Notes: generated from the letters alone by a model not told the origin. A DNA stretch of 12,874 bases from Pseudanabaenales cyanobacterium (GCA_022360135.1 JAKSDM010000979.1:1-12874), one strand, 5' to 3'; shown: positions 6,416 to 12,874, counted from the first letter of the stretch. Translations and numbers: made by a program.

Positions 6416-7222
6416 CTAGACTGTTACGGTTACTGGAGCCAGGGTCAAAATCTCAACACCGTCTTCTGTAACTGCTACCGTATGCTCGAACTGGGCCGAG
6501 AGCTTGCGATCAGCAGTCAGGGCAGTCCAGCCATCTGACTGCAACTCCACCTCCCAGGAGCCCTCATTGATCATAGGTTCGATGGTGAAAACCATTCCCT
6601 TGCGCAGCTTCTTGCCCTTACCGGGTTGACCGTAATGGGGAATCTGGGGAGCGGCGTGGAAGATGCGATGAACGCCATGTCCGACGAAGTCCCGCACCAC
6701 AGAGAAGCCTTGGCCTTCGGCGTAGGCTTGGATAGCTGCGCCGATGTCGCCAATCCGACCTCCTGGCTTTACCGCTGCGATACCGCGTCGAAGGCATTCT
6801 GCGGTCACTTCTACGAGTTTCTTGGCGACTGGAGAGGGCTTGCCGACGTAAAAGGTGCGCGAGGTGTCACCGTGGTAGCCATCTATAATCGGGGTCACAT
6901 CAATGTTAATAATGTCACCTGCTTTCAGGATCTGCCTAGGGTTAGGAATGCCATGGCACACCACTTCGTTAACACTTGTACAAATGGATTTTGGGAAGGG
7001 ATAGTCAGTTGGACCATACCCCAAGGGGGCGCTCTTAGCGCCATGGGCCTGGGTCCAATGCTCAGCCTCATCGTTGAGTTCCAATGTACTGACCCCTGGC
7101 TTGACCATCGGCTCTAAGTGATTCAGCAGTTCAGCCGCCAAACGGCCAGCGCGCCGCATTTTCTCCAACTCGCGTTTCGACAATAGGGTGATAACTTCCG
7201 GTTCCACGGTTTTCAATTCCAA
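6416..7222 (-). CDS. map: Methionine aminopeptidase, type I
   Basis: This cytosolic metalloenzyme removes the initiator Met from new proteins when the second residue is small. The metal ligands of the family are all visible: Asp108 in NIDVT, Asp119 in GDTSRTF, His182 in GHGVHR, Glu215 in FTIEPM and Glu246 in FEHTVAV. Substrate-site His90 (CHGIPN) and His189 (FHAAPQIPHYG) are also present. The length of about 260 residues and the lack of an N-terminal zinc-finger extension fit a short type Ia enzyme. The longest frame begins with TTG at 7222; GTG at 7207 (residue 6) is an alternative. No good ribosome binding site precedes either, so the exact start is open. It is divergent from the small membrane protein gene at 7391. 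The ada-alkA operon lies downstream on the same strand. Confidence 0.96.
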   Translation of the reverse strand: MELKTVEPEVITLLSKRELEKMRRAGRLAAELLNHLEPMVKPGVSTLELNDEAEHWTQAHGAKSAPLGYGPTDYPFPKSICTSVNEVVCHGIPNPRQILKAGDIINIDVTPIIDGYHGDTSRTFYVGKPSPVAKKLVEVTAECLRRGIAAVKPGGRIGDIGAAIQAYAEGQGFSVVRDFVGHGVHRIFHAAPQIPHYGQPGKGKKLRKGMVFTIEPMINEGSWEVELQSDGWTALTADRKLSAQFEHTVAVTEDGVEILTLAPVTVTV

Positions 7223-7296
7223 GCAATGACATTTTTAGCTAATCCTACTCTAACCGCCTCGGTAAACCTCTGCGTATTGGTCAAGGCAGTTTAATC

Positions 7297-7324
7297 TTGA
7301 CAGGCCACTTTGATCGGCTATCCT
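7297..7324 (+). promoter_or_regulatory. Promoter of the small membrane protein gene
   Basis: A perfect -35 TTGACA (7297-7302) is followed after 16 bases by TATCCT (7319-7324), which matches four of six -10 positions. Transcription would begin near 7331, leaving a leader of about 60 bases before the ATG at 7391. The site lies in the divergent gap with map. Confidence 0.6.
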
Positions 7325-7379
7325 TAATTAGCCAAGAATTCTAGTTTCAGTGAGAAAAATGCGGATTAAACAATCTGCT

Positions 7380-7384
7380 GGAGG
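7380..7384 (+). promoter_or_regulatory. Ribosome binding site
   Basis: GGAGG lies six bases ahead of the ATG at 7391. It is one of the best ribosome binding sites in the window and supports the short membrane protein as a translated gene. Confidence 0.8.
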
Positions 7385-7390
7385 CCAGTT

Positions 7391-7750
7391 ATGAAGCTCT
7401 GGATTGTTTGCTTCATCATGCTATTTGGCGCCTTTGAACTCTATCAGTGGATTTGCCAAGTTTCTGGGTTTTCCGACGCTCAATTGTCGCTGCCGATAGC
7501 TGTGGCGGGGGGAATTGGTCTGGCGATCGCGTCCAACTACGATCGTGCTTCAGGCTTACCTTTTAATACTTTGGGCGATGGCGCCGCTCAGTCTAACCAG
7601 CTGAGCCCTAACCAACCCATGCCGCTGCAGACTTCCAGTCAATCGCATCAGCCGTGCAAACGCTCGATTTCCTTTCAGATCCTAACTCAACCCAAACGCT
7701 CGATTTCTTTTGAAATTTCAAAGCCCAGCGATCGAGACATTGGGCATTAG
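7391..7750 (+). CDS. Small membrane protein of unknown function
   Basis: This 119-residue protein has two hydrophobic segments near its N-terminus, about residues 3-20 (WIVCFIMLFGAFELYQW) and 33-48 (SLPIAVAGGIGLAIAS). These suggest a two-helix hairpin in the membrane. The rest, from about residue 55, is polar and probably disordered, with many Ser, Gln and Pro. The ELYQW and LAIASNYD segments look like a small-protein family I associate with cyanobacteria, but I cannot name it. A 12-codon unit is duplicated in the tail, giving KRSISFQI and then KRSISFEI. A strong promoter and ribosome binding site precede the gene, and a HIP1 site lies in the second hydrophobic segment. It is transcribed alone, divergent from map and convergent with the coiled-coil gene. 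The gene is very likely real; its function is unknown. Confidence 0.8.
   Translation: MKLWIVCFIMLFGAFELYQWICQVSGFSDAQLSLPIAVAGGIGLAIASNYDRASGLPFNTLGDGAAQSNQLSPNQPMPLQTSSQSHQPCKRSISFQILTQPKRSISFEISKPSDRDIGH
7657..7716 (+). repeat. In-frame 36-bp-spaced duplication
   Basis: Positions 7657-7680 and 7693-7716 match at 21 of 24 bases, both beginning CAAACGCTCGATTTC. The 36-base offset is 12 codons, so the reading frame is kept. It yields two copies of KRSISF(Q/E)I in the tail of the small membrane protein. Confidence 0.85.
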
Positions 7751-7752
7751 GA

Positions 7753-7780
7753 CAGGCATGTAGTGGTTTTCATTTGCCTG
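7753..7780. terminator. Possible weak hairpin after the small membrane protein gene
   Basis: CAGGCA (7753-7758) and TGCCTG (7775-7780) could pair around a 16-base loop, starting three bases after the stop codon at 7750. No T-tract follows, so it is not a standard intrinsic terminator. Confidence 0.2.
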
Positions 7781-7847
7781 GACTATACCCTACCCCCAGA
7801 CCCTACCTTCACCGAAATATATGCCGCACCAGCGAGAGTCGCTATCA

Positions 7848-8438
7848 TCACTTCCCCATTTGACGCTTTAGATCCTCCAGCTCCTCGTCAGTTTCCCACC
7901 GTTGGAAGGTTTCCTCCAAGGGATCAACAGGTTGGTTAAACATGCCAAAGGGCCTCTGATTCCATCCGGTCGCGCCCCAGTTAGCTTGAGTTCGGGAAGC
8001 AGCCCGTGCAGAGGCCCGCTCAGCTTCTGCACGGGCGATTTTGGGTTTGAGTTCTTGTCGCTTAAGGTGGACTTTGCGTTGTAATTCTCGGGTTTGTGCG
8101 ATTCGCTCCTTCACCCCTTTCATCTGCCCCCAGAGATGATTACCCTGACGCAGCAGAGCTGCTTCTCGCTCTTGAGCGGGCTGGACTAGATCCAACCGAT
8201 TAGCCGCTTTTGCCTTTTCGATGCGTGCATGCCATCGCTGTACCTCTTGGGCTGTAGAGAGGATACCCTCTTCAAGTTGTTGCTCTCGACGTTTTAGCTC
8301 TCCCAGCAAATTAATCGCATCTTCCTCTTGAGCACGAAGCTGCTCCTCTAAGGCTTGCAGCTCCAAATGGGGATTCGCTCGCAAAAACTCATCTAGTCGA
8401 GTCTCTAAAAAACGACTGAGGTCCTCGAACAAGCCCAT
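7848..8438 (-). CDS. Coiled-coil protein, resembling the cyanobacterial TIGR04376 family
   Basis: This 196-residue protein opens with MGLFEDLSRFLETRLDEFLR, followed by long, highly charged helices at about residues 24-150 (for example LEALEEQL-like heptads and ARAEAERASARAA). This indicates an extended coiled coil somewhat like PspA/Vipp1 in texture. The C-terminal part is a short linker followed by PLEETFQRWETDEELEDLKRQMGK, which looks like a conserved docking end. From memory the N-terminus matches the family labelled TIGR04376, which is largely cyanobacterial; I could not check this. There is no signal peptide or membrane helix, but the first amphipathic helix could touch membranes. A good ribosome binding site (AGGAG at 8448-8452, minus strand) lies nine bases before the ATG. 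The membrane-protein gene at 8592-9653 is 153 bases upstream on the same strand. Function unknown. Confidence 0.85.
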   Translation of the reverse strand: MGLFEDLSRFLETRLDEFLRANPHLELQALEEQLRAQEEDAINLLGELKRREQQLEEGILSTAQEVQRWHARIEKAKAANRLDLVQPAQEREAALLRQGNHLWGQMKGVKERIAQTRELQRKVHLKRQELKPKIARAEAERASARAASRTQANWGATGWNQRPFGMFNQPVDPLEETFQRWETDEELEDLKRQMGK

Positions 8439-8591
8439 GCTAAATAGCTCCTGAACGTAATCGTGATAATCCAGTCTAGATGTCGGGGGGCGGGGCGTAG
8501 CATTCGGGCGATGAGCCTATGGTAATGTCTGAGTTCCGATCGGCGGACTACTTCGCCCTTACTCTACTAAACCCACCTTATCAAACCCGCC

Positions 8592-9653
8592 TCAGAATTG
8601 CTGACCCACATAAACAGAGCGCACTTCGCCATTGCGGCGAATCACCGCCTCTTGATTGGCGACAGAAACCAGCGTCCAACCACTAGAGCTGATATTTTCA
8701 CCAATGTAGAATCGTTGAGGGTTACCATTAATCTCAAACAAGGCGGCAGAGCGATCGCCCAATTCTAAAATCCCCACCAGAACATGCACGGATATGGGCG
8801 CAATATTGGGGATAGAGCCTGAAGCAGCCGAGTGGGCAGCCCTAGTCGCAGGGTTTGAGAGTGCGGGAAGAGTCTGTGAGGAGGGGGGTTGATAAACCGG
8901 AATATAGACGCGTTCAATCACATTTGGCCGCTGGCTAGAGAAGCGATGGCTAGAGAGCAAAGAGGCGTTGCCTGAGGCGCCGCCGGGTGGGATTGAGGCA
9001 TTAGAGAGAGCGCTATTGGCTGGGCTAACCCTCACCGATGGCAATGAAGCGGCGGATGTAGTAGACGCACCCATACTAGCTTGAATTTGATCGTCGATGA
9101 CTTCTAGCGATCTCTCCAAATATTTCAAGAATTGGGCGTCAGCCTCCGCCTTTAAGGCTTCTGGCGTCATGGCCGCCTCTGGTATTGTCGCGACCAGGCG
9201 CTCAGGTTGTCGTTGCTGATGCGCTAACCAGAACACCCCTATGAACACCAATGATGCGCCAGCCATCCCAACCAAAAGCCGATCCAGCGCTTTGCCCAAC
9301 CAATGACGCTGCTTACGCACCTCTGCTTTCGTCGCCAACGCCGTGGATTCTGCATTCAGCCCTAAATTTTGCGCAACATCCAAAGCCGAGGAGAGCGGCG
9401 CCAGCCCTGCTTTGGATGCCTCATCCTTAGCAATAGGCAGGTCCCCAGAAGCGGATTCGAAGTATTCAACCTCGGACTTCCGGTTATCATCCCCCGCCAG
9501 AATGCGGTCAACATCGTCAAACAGCTCATCCATCAAACTATCTGCATAGGACTCGACCACTGTGGCAGGATCTGTCTCAGCCATAGGAAGGTCAGCGTCT
9601 AGAGTCGCTGGAGGAATAAGGGTAATGGGTTCTGGGCTAGCTTGCTGGGTCAT
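8592..9653 (-). CDS. Single-pass membrane protein with PilP/GspC-like C-terminal domain
   Basis: The 353-residue product has a cytoplasmic, acidic N-terminal part (about 1-112, with MDELFDDVDRILAGDD), a basic flank (VRKQRHWLGKALDR), and one membrane helix at about 127-145. A long Ser/Ala/Pro-rich periplasmic linker follows. Residues about 288-353 form a compact beta-rich domain, VHVLVGILELGDRSAALFEI and then RFYIGENISSSGWTLVSVANQEAVIRRNGEVRSVYVGQQF. This order and the final domain resemble GspC (type II secretion) and PilP (type IV pilus), which bridge inner-membrane parts to the secretin. The match is by pattern, not by a diagnostic motif. No pil or gsp gene is adjacent. A ribosome binding site before the ATG is weak. 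The product name is an inference; a membrane-anchored envelope protein is the safe call. Confidence 0.8.
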   Translation of the reverse strand: MTQQASPEPITLIPPATLDADLPMAETDPATVVESYADSLMDELFDDVDRILAGDDNRKSEVEYFESASGDLPIAKDEASKAGLAPLSSALDVAQNLGLNAESTALATKAEVRKQRHWLGKALDRLLVGMAGASLVFIGVFWLAHQQRQPERLVATIPEAAMTPEALKAEADAQFLKYLERSLEVIDDQIQASMGASTTSAASLPSVRVSPANSALSNASIPPGGASGNASLLSSHRFSSQRPNVIERVYIPVYQPPSSQTLPALSNPATRAAHSAASGSIPNIAPISVHVLVGILELGDRSAALFEINGNPQRFYIGENISSSGWTLVSVANQEAVIRRNGEVRSVYVGQQF

Positions 9654-9767
9654 ATTGCGGCAATTCCCTGCATCGCGACTGAACGGCTAGAATCAGTTAG
9701 CGAATTGATCACTAGAACTTAGCAAGCATACAGCAGAGCACGAAAACTGCAGTCAGTCGTTAAGGAA

Positions 9768-9787
9768 ATTATCCAAATTTAGATAAT
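9768..9787. other. Inverted repeat at the end of the 429-residue gene
   Basis: ATTATC (9768-9773) and GATAAT (9782-9787) form perfect 6-base arms around an 8-base loop and span the stop codon at 9779-9781. It is AT-rich with no T-tract, so a terminator role is only a possibility. Confidence 0.2.
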
Positions 9788-11068
9788 ATGCGATAAGTCT
9801 ACAGAACCAAAGTTTATGCTCAGTGCGACATTGAGATTTTCGAGCATAGTCACTAGCCAAGCGACCGCATCGCGGGCGTCAGATTCATAATGGTTAAACA
9901 AAATTGACAATCGCCTTTCCAAATAAGGCTTAACTTTACGGCAGAGTAATACAATCTTGAGCAATATCCCCGTGGTGCAAAGAGGCCCCAGATTGTTAAT
10001 CAAATCCACGAAAATAAAATGCTCCGGGTTGCTTGAGGAATCAACCACCAAGAAGCTAAATAGCTGAGTGCAAGTTCTGACTAAGAGAAAGTCATTGAGC
10101 GGTTGAGATTCACTCTCAGAGTAAGTATTGGAAAGGTGGGCATATAGCAAATTGTTAAACTGACATCTACCGTATCCTGGATCTATCTTAGCCGTCAGGT
10201 ATTCATATAGCTCGTCCTTGAATGCTTTATAGGATAAGGCGGGATGGCGGCTCCGAGTCGTGAAGCATTGAGCTAGCTCCCGATAACTGCGATTGCTCTC
10301 CACCTTGCCAGAAAACCGCCGCAGGGATGAAACTAACTCGCGATCGCTGAGCAGAGTAGGGTTTTCCACTGGCCGCAGAATTCTTTCGGCGGAGTCTGAA
10401 GCTCCCTGTCGGTTCATCCGAGCCCGTCGCACCCGATAGTTGACGTATTGGGAAAGATCAATCTCAAACCGCTGTTGCGCTTCTCCCTGAATCCGGCGAA
10501 CATTCCGCTGGTGCTCTTGGGTGCTATCTTCACTCAAAAGGCAGTGCTCGTATAGATAGGGATATCGACGAATGAGCGTTCCCAGCGGTCGAGAACCGGC
10601 ATAGCCGATTCCTTCTGGGCGCTCACTGACGACCCGAGCTAGGCGACGAAGCGTCACATACTGTTCAGTCTCTAAGAATTGAGCAACCATGCCTCGCAAA
10701 CGACGAGCTGAGCGAATGCGGGAAATTTCATTAATCCTTTTAGAGGAACCCGCTTCAAATAAGTCAATCAGCTCCGGAATAGCTGCTTTCAACTGAGGCC
10801 GAGCCTGCCATCGATTAATCAAGATGTGGCAGCATCGATTCAGCACATAGCGAAAATACTGCTCTATGTATTTAGATGAGAGCAGGGTATCCAACGCTAG
10901 CGCAACATCGCGATCAGGATAGCCGCTCCCATCGATAAACAAAGCTCGAAAACGCTCAAGCAATTGATCAGGAGATTCAACATCCACACACTCAAGCAGA
11001 TGGTCATATAACCTCTGCTCTTCTGAGCTAATGAATCGGTTATGGCAGCCTGTCCAAGTCATCACCAC
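9779..11068 (-). CDS. Conserved-looking 429-residue protein of unknown function
   Basis: I cannot assign a function. The protein looks soluble and almost wholly helical, with no signal peptide. It starts MTWTGCHNRFISSEEQRLYDHLLECVD, and has an Arg-rich middle (SARRLRGMVAQFLETEQYVTLRRLARVVSERPEG, RYPYLYEHC, YVNYRVRRARMNRQG). A second helical half follows (SDRELVSSLRRFSGK, YRELAQCF, LLKIVLLCRKVKPYLERRLSILFNHYES). The strong sequence texture and the cysteine pair in NRCCHILINRWQ suggest a real, conserved gene; from memory such proteins occur across cyanobacteria, but I could not check. The longest frame uses GTG 11068, supported by AAAGGG at 11077-11082 eight bases upstream; ATG 11062 is an equally possible start. 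It is divergent from murF across a 474-base gap and lies 125 bases upstream of the PilP/GspC-like gene. Confidence 0.85.
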   Translation of the reverse strand: MVMTWTGCHNRFISSEEQRLYDHLLECVDVESPDQLLERFRALFIDGSGYPDRDVALALDTLLSSKYIEQYFRYVLNRCCHILINRWQARPQLKAAIPELIDLFEAGSSKRINEISRIRSARRLRGMVAQFLETEQYVTLRRLARVVSERPEGIGYAGSRPLGTLIRRYPYLYEHCLLSEDSTQEHQRNVRRIQGEAQQRFEIDLSQYVNYRVRRARMNRQGASDSAERILRPVENPTLLSDRELVSSLRRFSGKVESNRSYRELAQCFTTRSRHPALSYKAFKDELYEYLTAKIDPGYGRCQFNNLLYAHLSNTYSESESQPLNDFLLVRTCTQLFSFLVVDSSSNPEHFIFVDLINNLGPLCTTGILLKIVLLCRKVKPYLERRLSILFNHYESDARDAVAWLVTMLENLNVALSINFGSVDLSHII

Positions 11069-11094
11069 TTGTATCGCCCTTTACTCCAGCCAAA

Positions 11095-11108
11095 CTTACG
11101 TGCGTAAG
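11095..11108. promoter_or_regulatory. Palindrome ahead of the 429-residue gene
   Basis: CTTACGTGCGTAAG has 6-base arms (CTTACG/CGTAAG) with TG at the centre. It sits about 27-40 bases upstream of the minus-strand start at 11068. On the plus strand it is followed by CTCTTTTTT, so it could alternatively act as a small terminator for antisense transcription. An operator or leader hairpin is the more natural reading. Confidence 0.35.
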
Positions 11109-11383
11109 CTCTTTTTTAAATTAGAATTATTTCAGTGAAAGCATCAAAAGGTATTTTTCACTTCCATTTAAGACTCGGCAGCAGTCTATTACGTCAGTTT
11201 TTATACCTAAAATTACACGTCCTTTTTCAGCCTACTGCGCACAAGCGCCGATGTGCTAACAGAAGATGATGATTTGTGTTGAAGATTATGAAAAGCTTTC
11301 TCGAATTTTATGAAGTACACAGATACTAAGCGCTGTTTGGGCCCTTCAATCTCTCAATCGACTCTGAGATATCCGAGACTGAA

Positions 11384-11424
11384 CTGTAACCTGTCTGTAA
11401 CATTTCAAAATCCAAGGCAATACC
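11384..11424. promoter_or_regulatory. 11-bp-spaced direct repeats, Pho-box-like or HLR1-like
   Basis: Octamers spaced by three bases read CTGTAACC (11384), CTGTAACA (11395), CAAAATCC (11406) and GCAATACC (11417). The first two match at seven of eight bases; the others are looser. The 8+3 spacing is that of cyanobacterial Pho (SphR) boxes. On the minus strand the first pair reads GTTACA-N5-GTTACA, close to the RpaB site HLR1 but with one extra base of spacing. The nearest gene start is murF, about 120-160 bases away. Confidence 0.3.
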
Positions 11425-11464
11425 TGTAAAGTCTCGACAAAAGGGTTAAGTCGGCGAGATCAAC

Positions 11465-11509
11465 CGATTCTGTTTTACGATTCTGTTTTAATAGGTCTGT
11501 TTTAATAGG
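11465..11509 (+). repeat. Nested 13- and 14-bp tandem repeats upstream of murF
   Basis: CGATTCTGTTTTA is exactly duplicated at 11465-11477 and 11478-11490. Overlapping it, TCTGTTTTAATAGG is exactly duplicated at 11482-11495 and 11496-11509. Each copy of the 14-mer contains TGTTTTAAT, one mismatch from the extended -10 TGnTATAAT. The repeat therefore may have doubled a promoter element 35-60 bases ahead of the murF start. Confidence 0.75.
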
Positions 11510-11542
11510 GGCGTGACCTTAGGAGTTTAGAGCACCCCTGTT

Positions 11543-12874
11543 ATGGCTTGTCGCGCGACTTTAGCTAAGCTTTCCCAAATCATTACTGCAATTCCTGTCA
11601 ATCTTTCAGAACACGCTCAAGCTCAAACAGCGGTTGGCGTCACCACAGACACCCGTAAATTACAGCCGGGTGAAGTCTTTATCGCCTTGCAGGGAGAGAA
11701 TTTTGACGGCCATCAATTTGTCGATCAGGCAATCGCCCAGGGGGCGATTGCCGCCATTGTCCACCGGGGCATGCGGGCAAAACATCAGCCTATATTGCAG
11801 GTAGACAATACGCTTCAGGCGTATCAGGCGATCGCTCAGTGGTGGCGTCAGCAGATGGAAATCCCCATCATTGCGGTCACCGGATCGGTCGGTAAAACGA
11901 CCACCAAGGAATTAATCGCCGCCGCCTTATCTGTCCATGGCTCTGTGCTTAGAACCCAGGCTAACTACAACAACCAGATTGGAGTTCCTAAAACCTTACT
12001 GGCGTTGGCGTCCGTCCATGACTACGCCGTTGTGGAAATGGGAATGCGAGGACCTGGAGAAATTGCCCTATTGACTCAGATAGCTTGTCCTGATGTGGCC
12101 GTAATCACCAATGTAGGAACCGCTCACATCGGGCGGTTGGGTTCGGAGCAGGCGATCGCCGACGCCAAGTGTGAGCTCCTGGCCGAAATGCCGCCTGCGG
12201 GCGTAGCTATACTCAATCATGATAATTCCCGCCTGCTGGAAACCGCTGAACGGGTTTGGTCGGGACGACGGCTTACTTACGGCCTAACGGGGGGAGATAT
12301 TCAAGGCAAGATACTTGACGCCCAAACCCTAGAAGTCTCTGGCGTTCCACTCCCCCTACCGCTGCCGGGAAACCACAACGCCCTGAACTATCTGGCCGCG
12401 ATCGCGGTGCTGCAAAGCCTCCAACTTGATTGGCGAGTGTTAGCGGATGGCGTCAAAGTCGACCTCCCTGCAGGTCGAGCCCAACGCTATGAGTTATCCA
12501 ATGATGTACTCATCCTTGACGAAACCTACAACGCTGGGGTAGAGTCTATGACCGCCGCCCTCCATCTCCTGGCCCAAACCCCTGGTAAGCGACACATCGC
12601 CGTATTAGGCGGAATGAAGGAACTAGGTCCGCAATCGACCAAATTCCATTATCAAGTTGGCCAGGTCGTTCAGCAACTTCAGCTTGACGGGCTATTCATC
12701 CTCGCTGATCTCGCCGACGCCGACGCCTTGGCTGCAGGAGCCGCTCCCCTAGAGGCCAAACAATTCAATAGTCATGAGTCGCTCGTCGACCATTTGAAGC
12801 AGATCGTTCAACCCGGCGATCGCATTCTATTCAAGGCATCCCGCGCAATCGCACTGGATCAAGTAGTGGATCAA
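11543..12874 (+). CDS. murF: UDP-N-acetylmuramoyl-tripeptide--D-alanyl-D-alanine ligase MurF (partial, 3' end off window)
   Basis: MurF is the cytosolic ATP-dependent ligase that adds D-Ala-D-Ala to the UDP-MurNAc-tripeptide, the last soluble step of peptidoglycan precursor synthesis. In the 444 codons visible, the N-terminal substrate domain shows GVTTDTRKLQPGEVFIALQG (about 32-51). The ATP-binding domain has the P-loop TGSVGKTTTKE (113-123), then NYNNQIGVPKTLL, EMGMRGPGEI and NVGTAHIGRLGS. The C-terminal ligase domain carries DETYNAGVESM and VLGGMKELG. The frame is open to the edge with no stop. MurF is usually about 450 residues, so only a few codons are missing. The ATG at 11543 is the only possible start, because an in-frame TAG lies at 11528. 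AGGAG at 11521-11525 is 17 bases away, a long spacing. Four HIP1 sites lie inside the gene. Confidence 0.96.
   Translation, partial: MACRATLAKLSQIITAIPVNLSEHAQAQTAVGVTTDTRKLQPGEVFIALQGENFDGHQFVDQAIAQGAIAAIVHRGMRAKHQPILQVDNTLQAYQAIAQWWRQQMEIPIIAVTGSVGKTTTKELIAAALSVHGSVLRTQANYNNQIGVPKTLLALASVHDYAVVEMGMRGPGEIALLTQIACPDVAVITNVGTAHIGRLGSEQAIADAKCELLAEMPPAGVAILNHDNSRLLETAERVWSGRRLTYGLTGGDIQGKILDAQTLEVSGVPLPLPLPGNHNALNYLAAIAVLQSLQLDWRVLADGVKVDLPAGRAQRYELSNDVLILDETYNAGVESMTAALHLLAQTPGKRHIAVLGGMKELGPQSTKFHYQVGQVVQQLQLDGLFILADLADADALAAGAAPLEAKQFNSHESLVDHLKQIVQPGDRILFKASRAIALDQVVDQ

Larger units (their letters stand above)
11069..11542. other. 474-bp divergent intergenic region between the 429-residue gene and murF
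   Basis: I see no gene in this gap. It must hold the promoters of two divergent genes and contains several ordered repeats, listed separately: a palindrome at 11095-11108, 11-base-spaced repeats at 11384-11424 and nested tandem repeats at 11465-11509. On the minus strand TATAAA at 11205-11200 could be a -10 element for the 429-residue gene, but I found no matching -35. Confidence 0.6.
1283..12823. repeat. Dispersed HIP1 octamers GCGATCGC
   Basis: Exact copies start at 1283, 1453, 3641, 5207, 7523, 8751, 10340, 11828, 12152, 12398 and 12816. That is roughly one per 1.2 kb, while chance would give about one per 65 kb. HIP1 over-representation is a hallmark of many cyanobacterial genomes. All copies found lie inside coding sequences, where the site often encodes Ala-Ile-Ala. 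Confidence 0.9.

Noticed and set aside
6626..7117. A 163-residue plus-strand open frame opposite map.
   Set aside because: It is antisense to the strongly conserved map gene and its translation resembles no protein; long antisense frames are common opposite biased genes.
7831..7843. AGCGA-GAG-TCGCT hairpin near the end of the coiled-coil gene.
   Set aside because: Short stem, tiny loop and no T-tract; too weak to call a terminator.
9820..9833. TCAGTGCGACATTG here is identical to positions 14-27.
   Set aside because: One 14-base match within a window of this size is about what chance predicts, and the flanks do not extend the similarity.

Overview
This window is ordinary cyanobacterial chromosome. 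The best evidence is at least eleven exact copies of the HIP1 octamer GCGATCGC in under 13 kb. Further support comes from a short cyanobacterial-type SSB, heptanucleotide tandem repeats of the kind known from filamentous cyanobacteria, and several proteins resembling families I associate only with cyanobacteria. The sequence alone does not let me name a genus. I see no tRNA, rRNA, CRISPR array, insertion sequence or prophage.

Layout from left to right. Positions 1-328 hold no convincing gene. ssb (329-694, +) follows. It converges on a minus-strand run of five genes: an exported SIMPL-domain protein (816-1565), a small unknown protein (1702-2016), lnt for lipoprotein N-acylation (2215-3993), ogt for O6-alkylguanine repair (4190-4768), and an Ada-AlkA fusion (4768-6264). 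The last two overlap at a TAATG junction and form a compact alkylation-damage operon with its own candidate promoter. map, the methionine aminopeptidase gene (6416-7222, -), lies upstream of that operon. Divergent from map is a small membrane protein gene (7391-7750, +) with a good promoter and ribosome binding site.

Three minus-strand genes follow. They encode a coiled-coil protein (7848-8438), a single-pass membrane protein whose C-terminus resembles the PilP/GspC periplasmic domain (8592-9653), and a 429-residue protein of unknown function (9779-11068). A 474-bp gap carrying several direct repeats separates the last gene from murF (11543 onward, +), which runs off the right edge.

Functionally the genes cover DNA maintenance and repair (ssb, ada-alkA, ogt), protein maturation (map, lnt), peptidoglycan precursor synthesis (murF) and envelope proteins. 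They do not form one pathway.

I did not find a clearly new multi-gene system. The points most worth checking are the PilP/GspC-like protein, the unknown 429-residue protein, the Ada-AlkA/Ogt operon, the heptamer arrays inside the lnt coding sequence, and the clustered 13-14 bp tandem duplications and 11-bp-spaced repeats in the gene-free regions.
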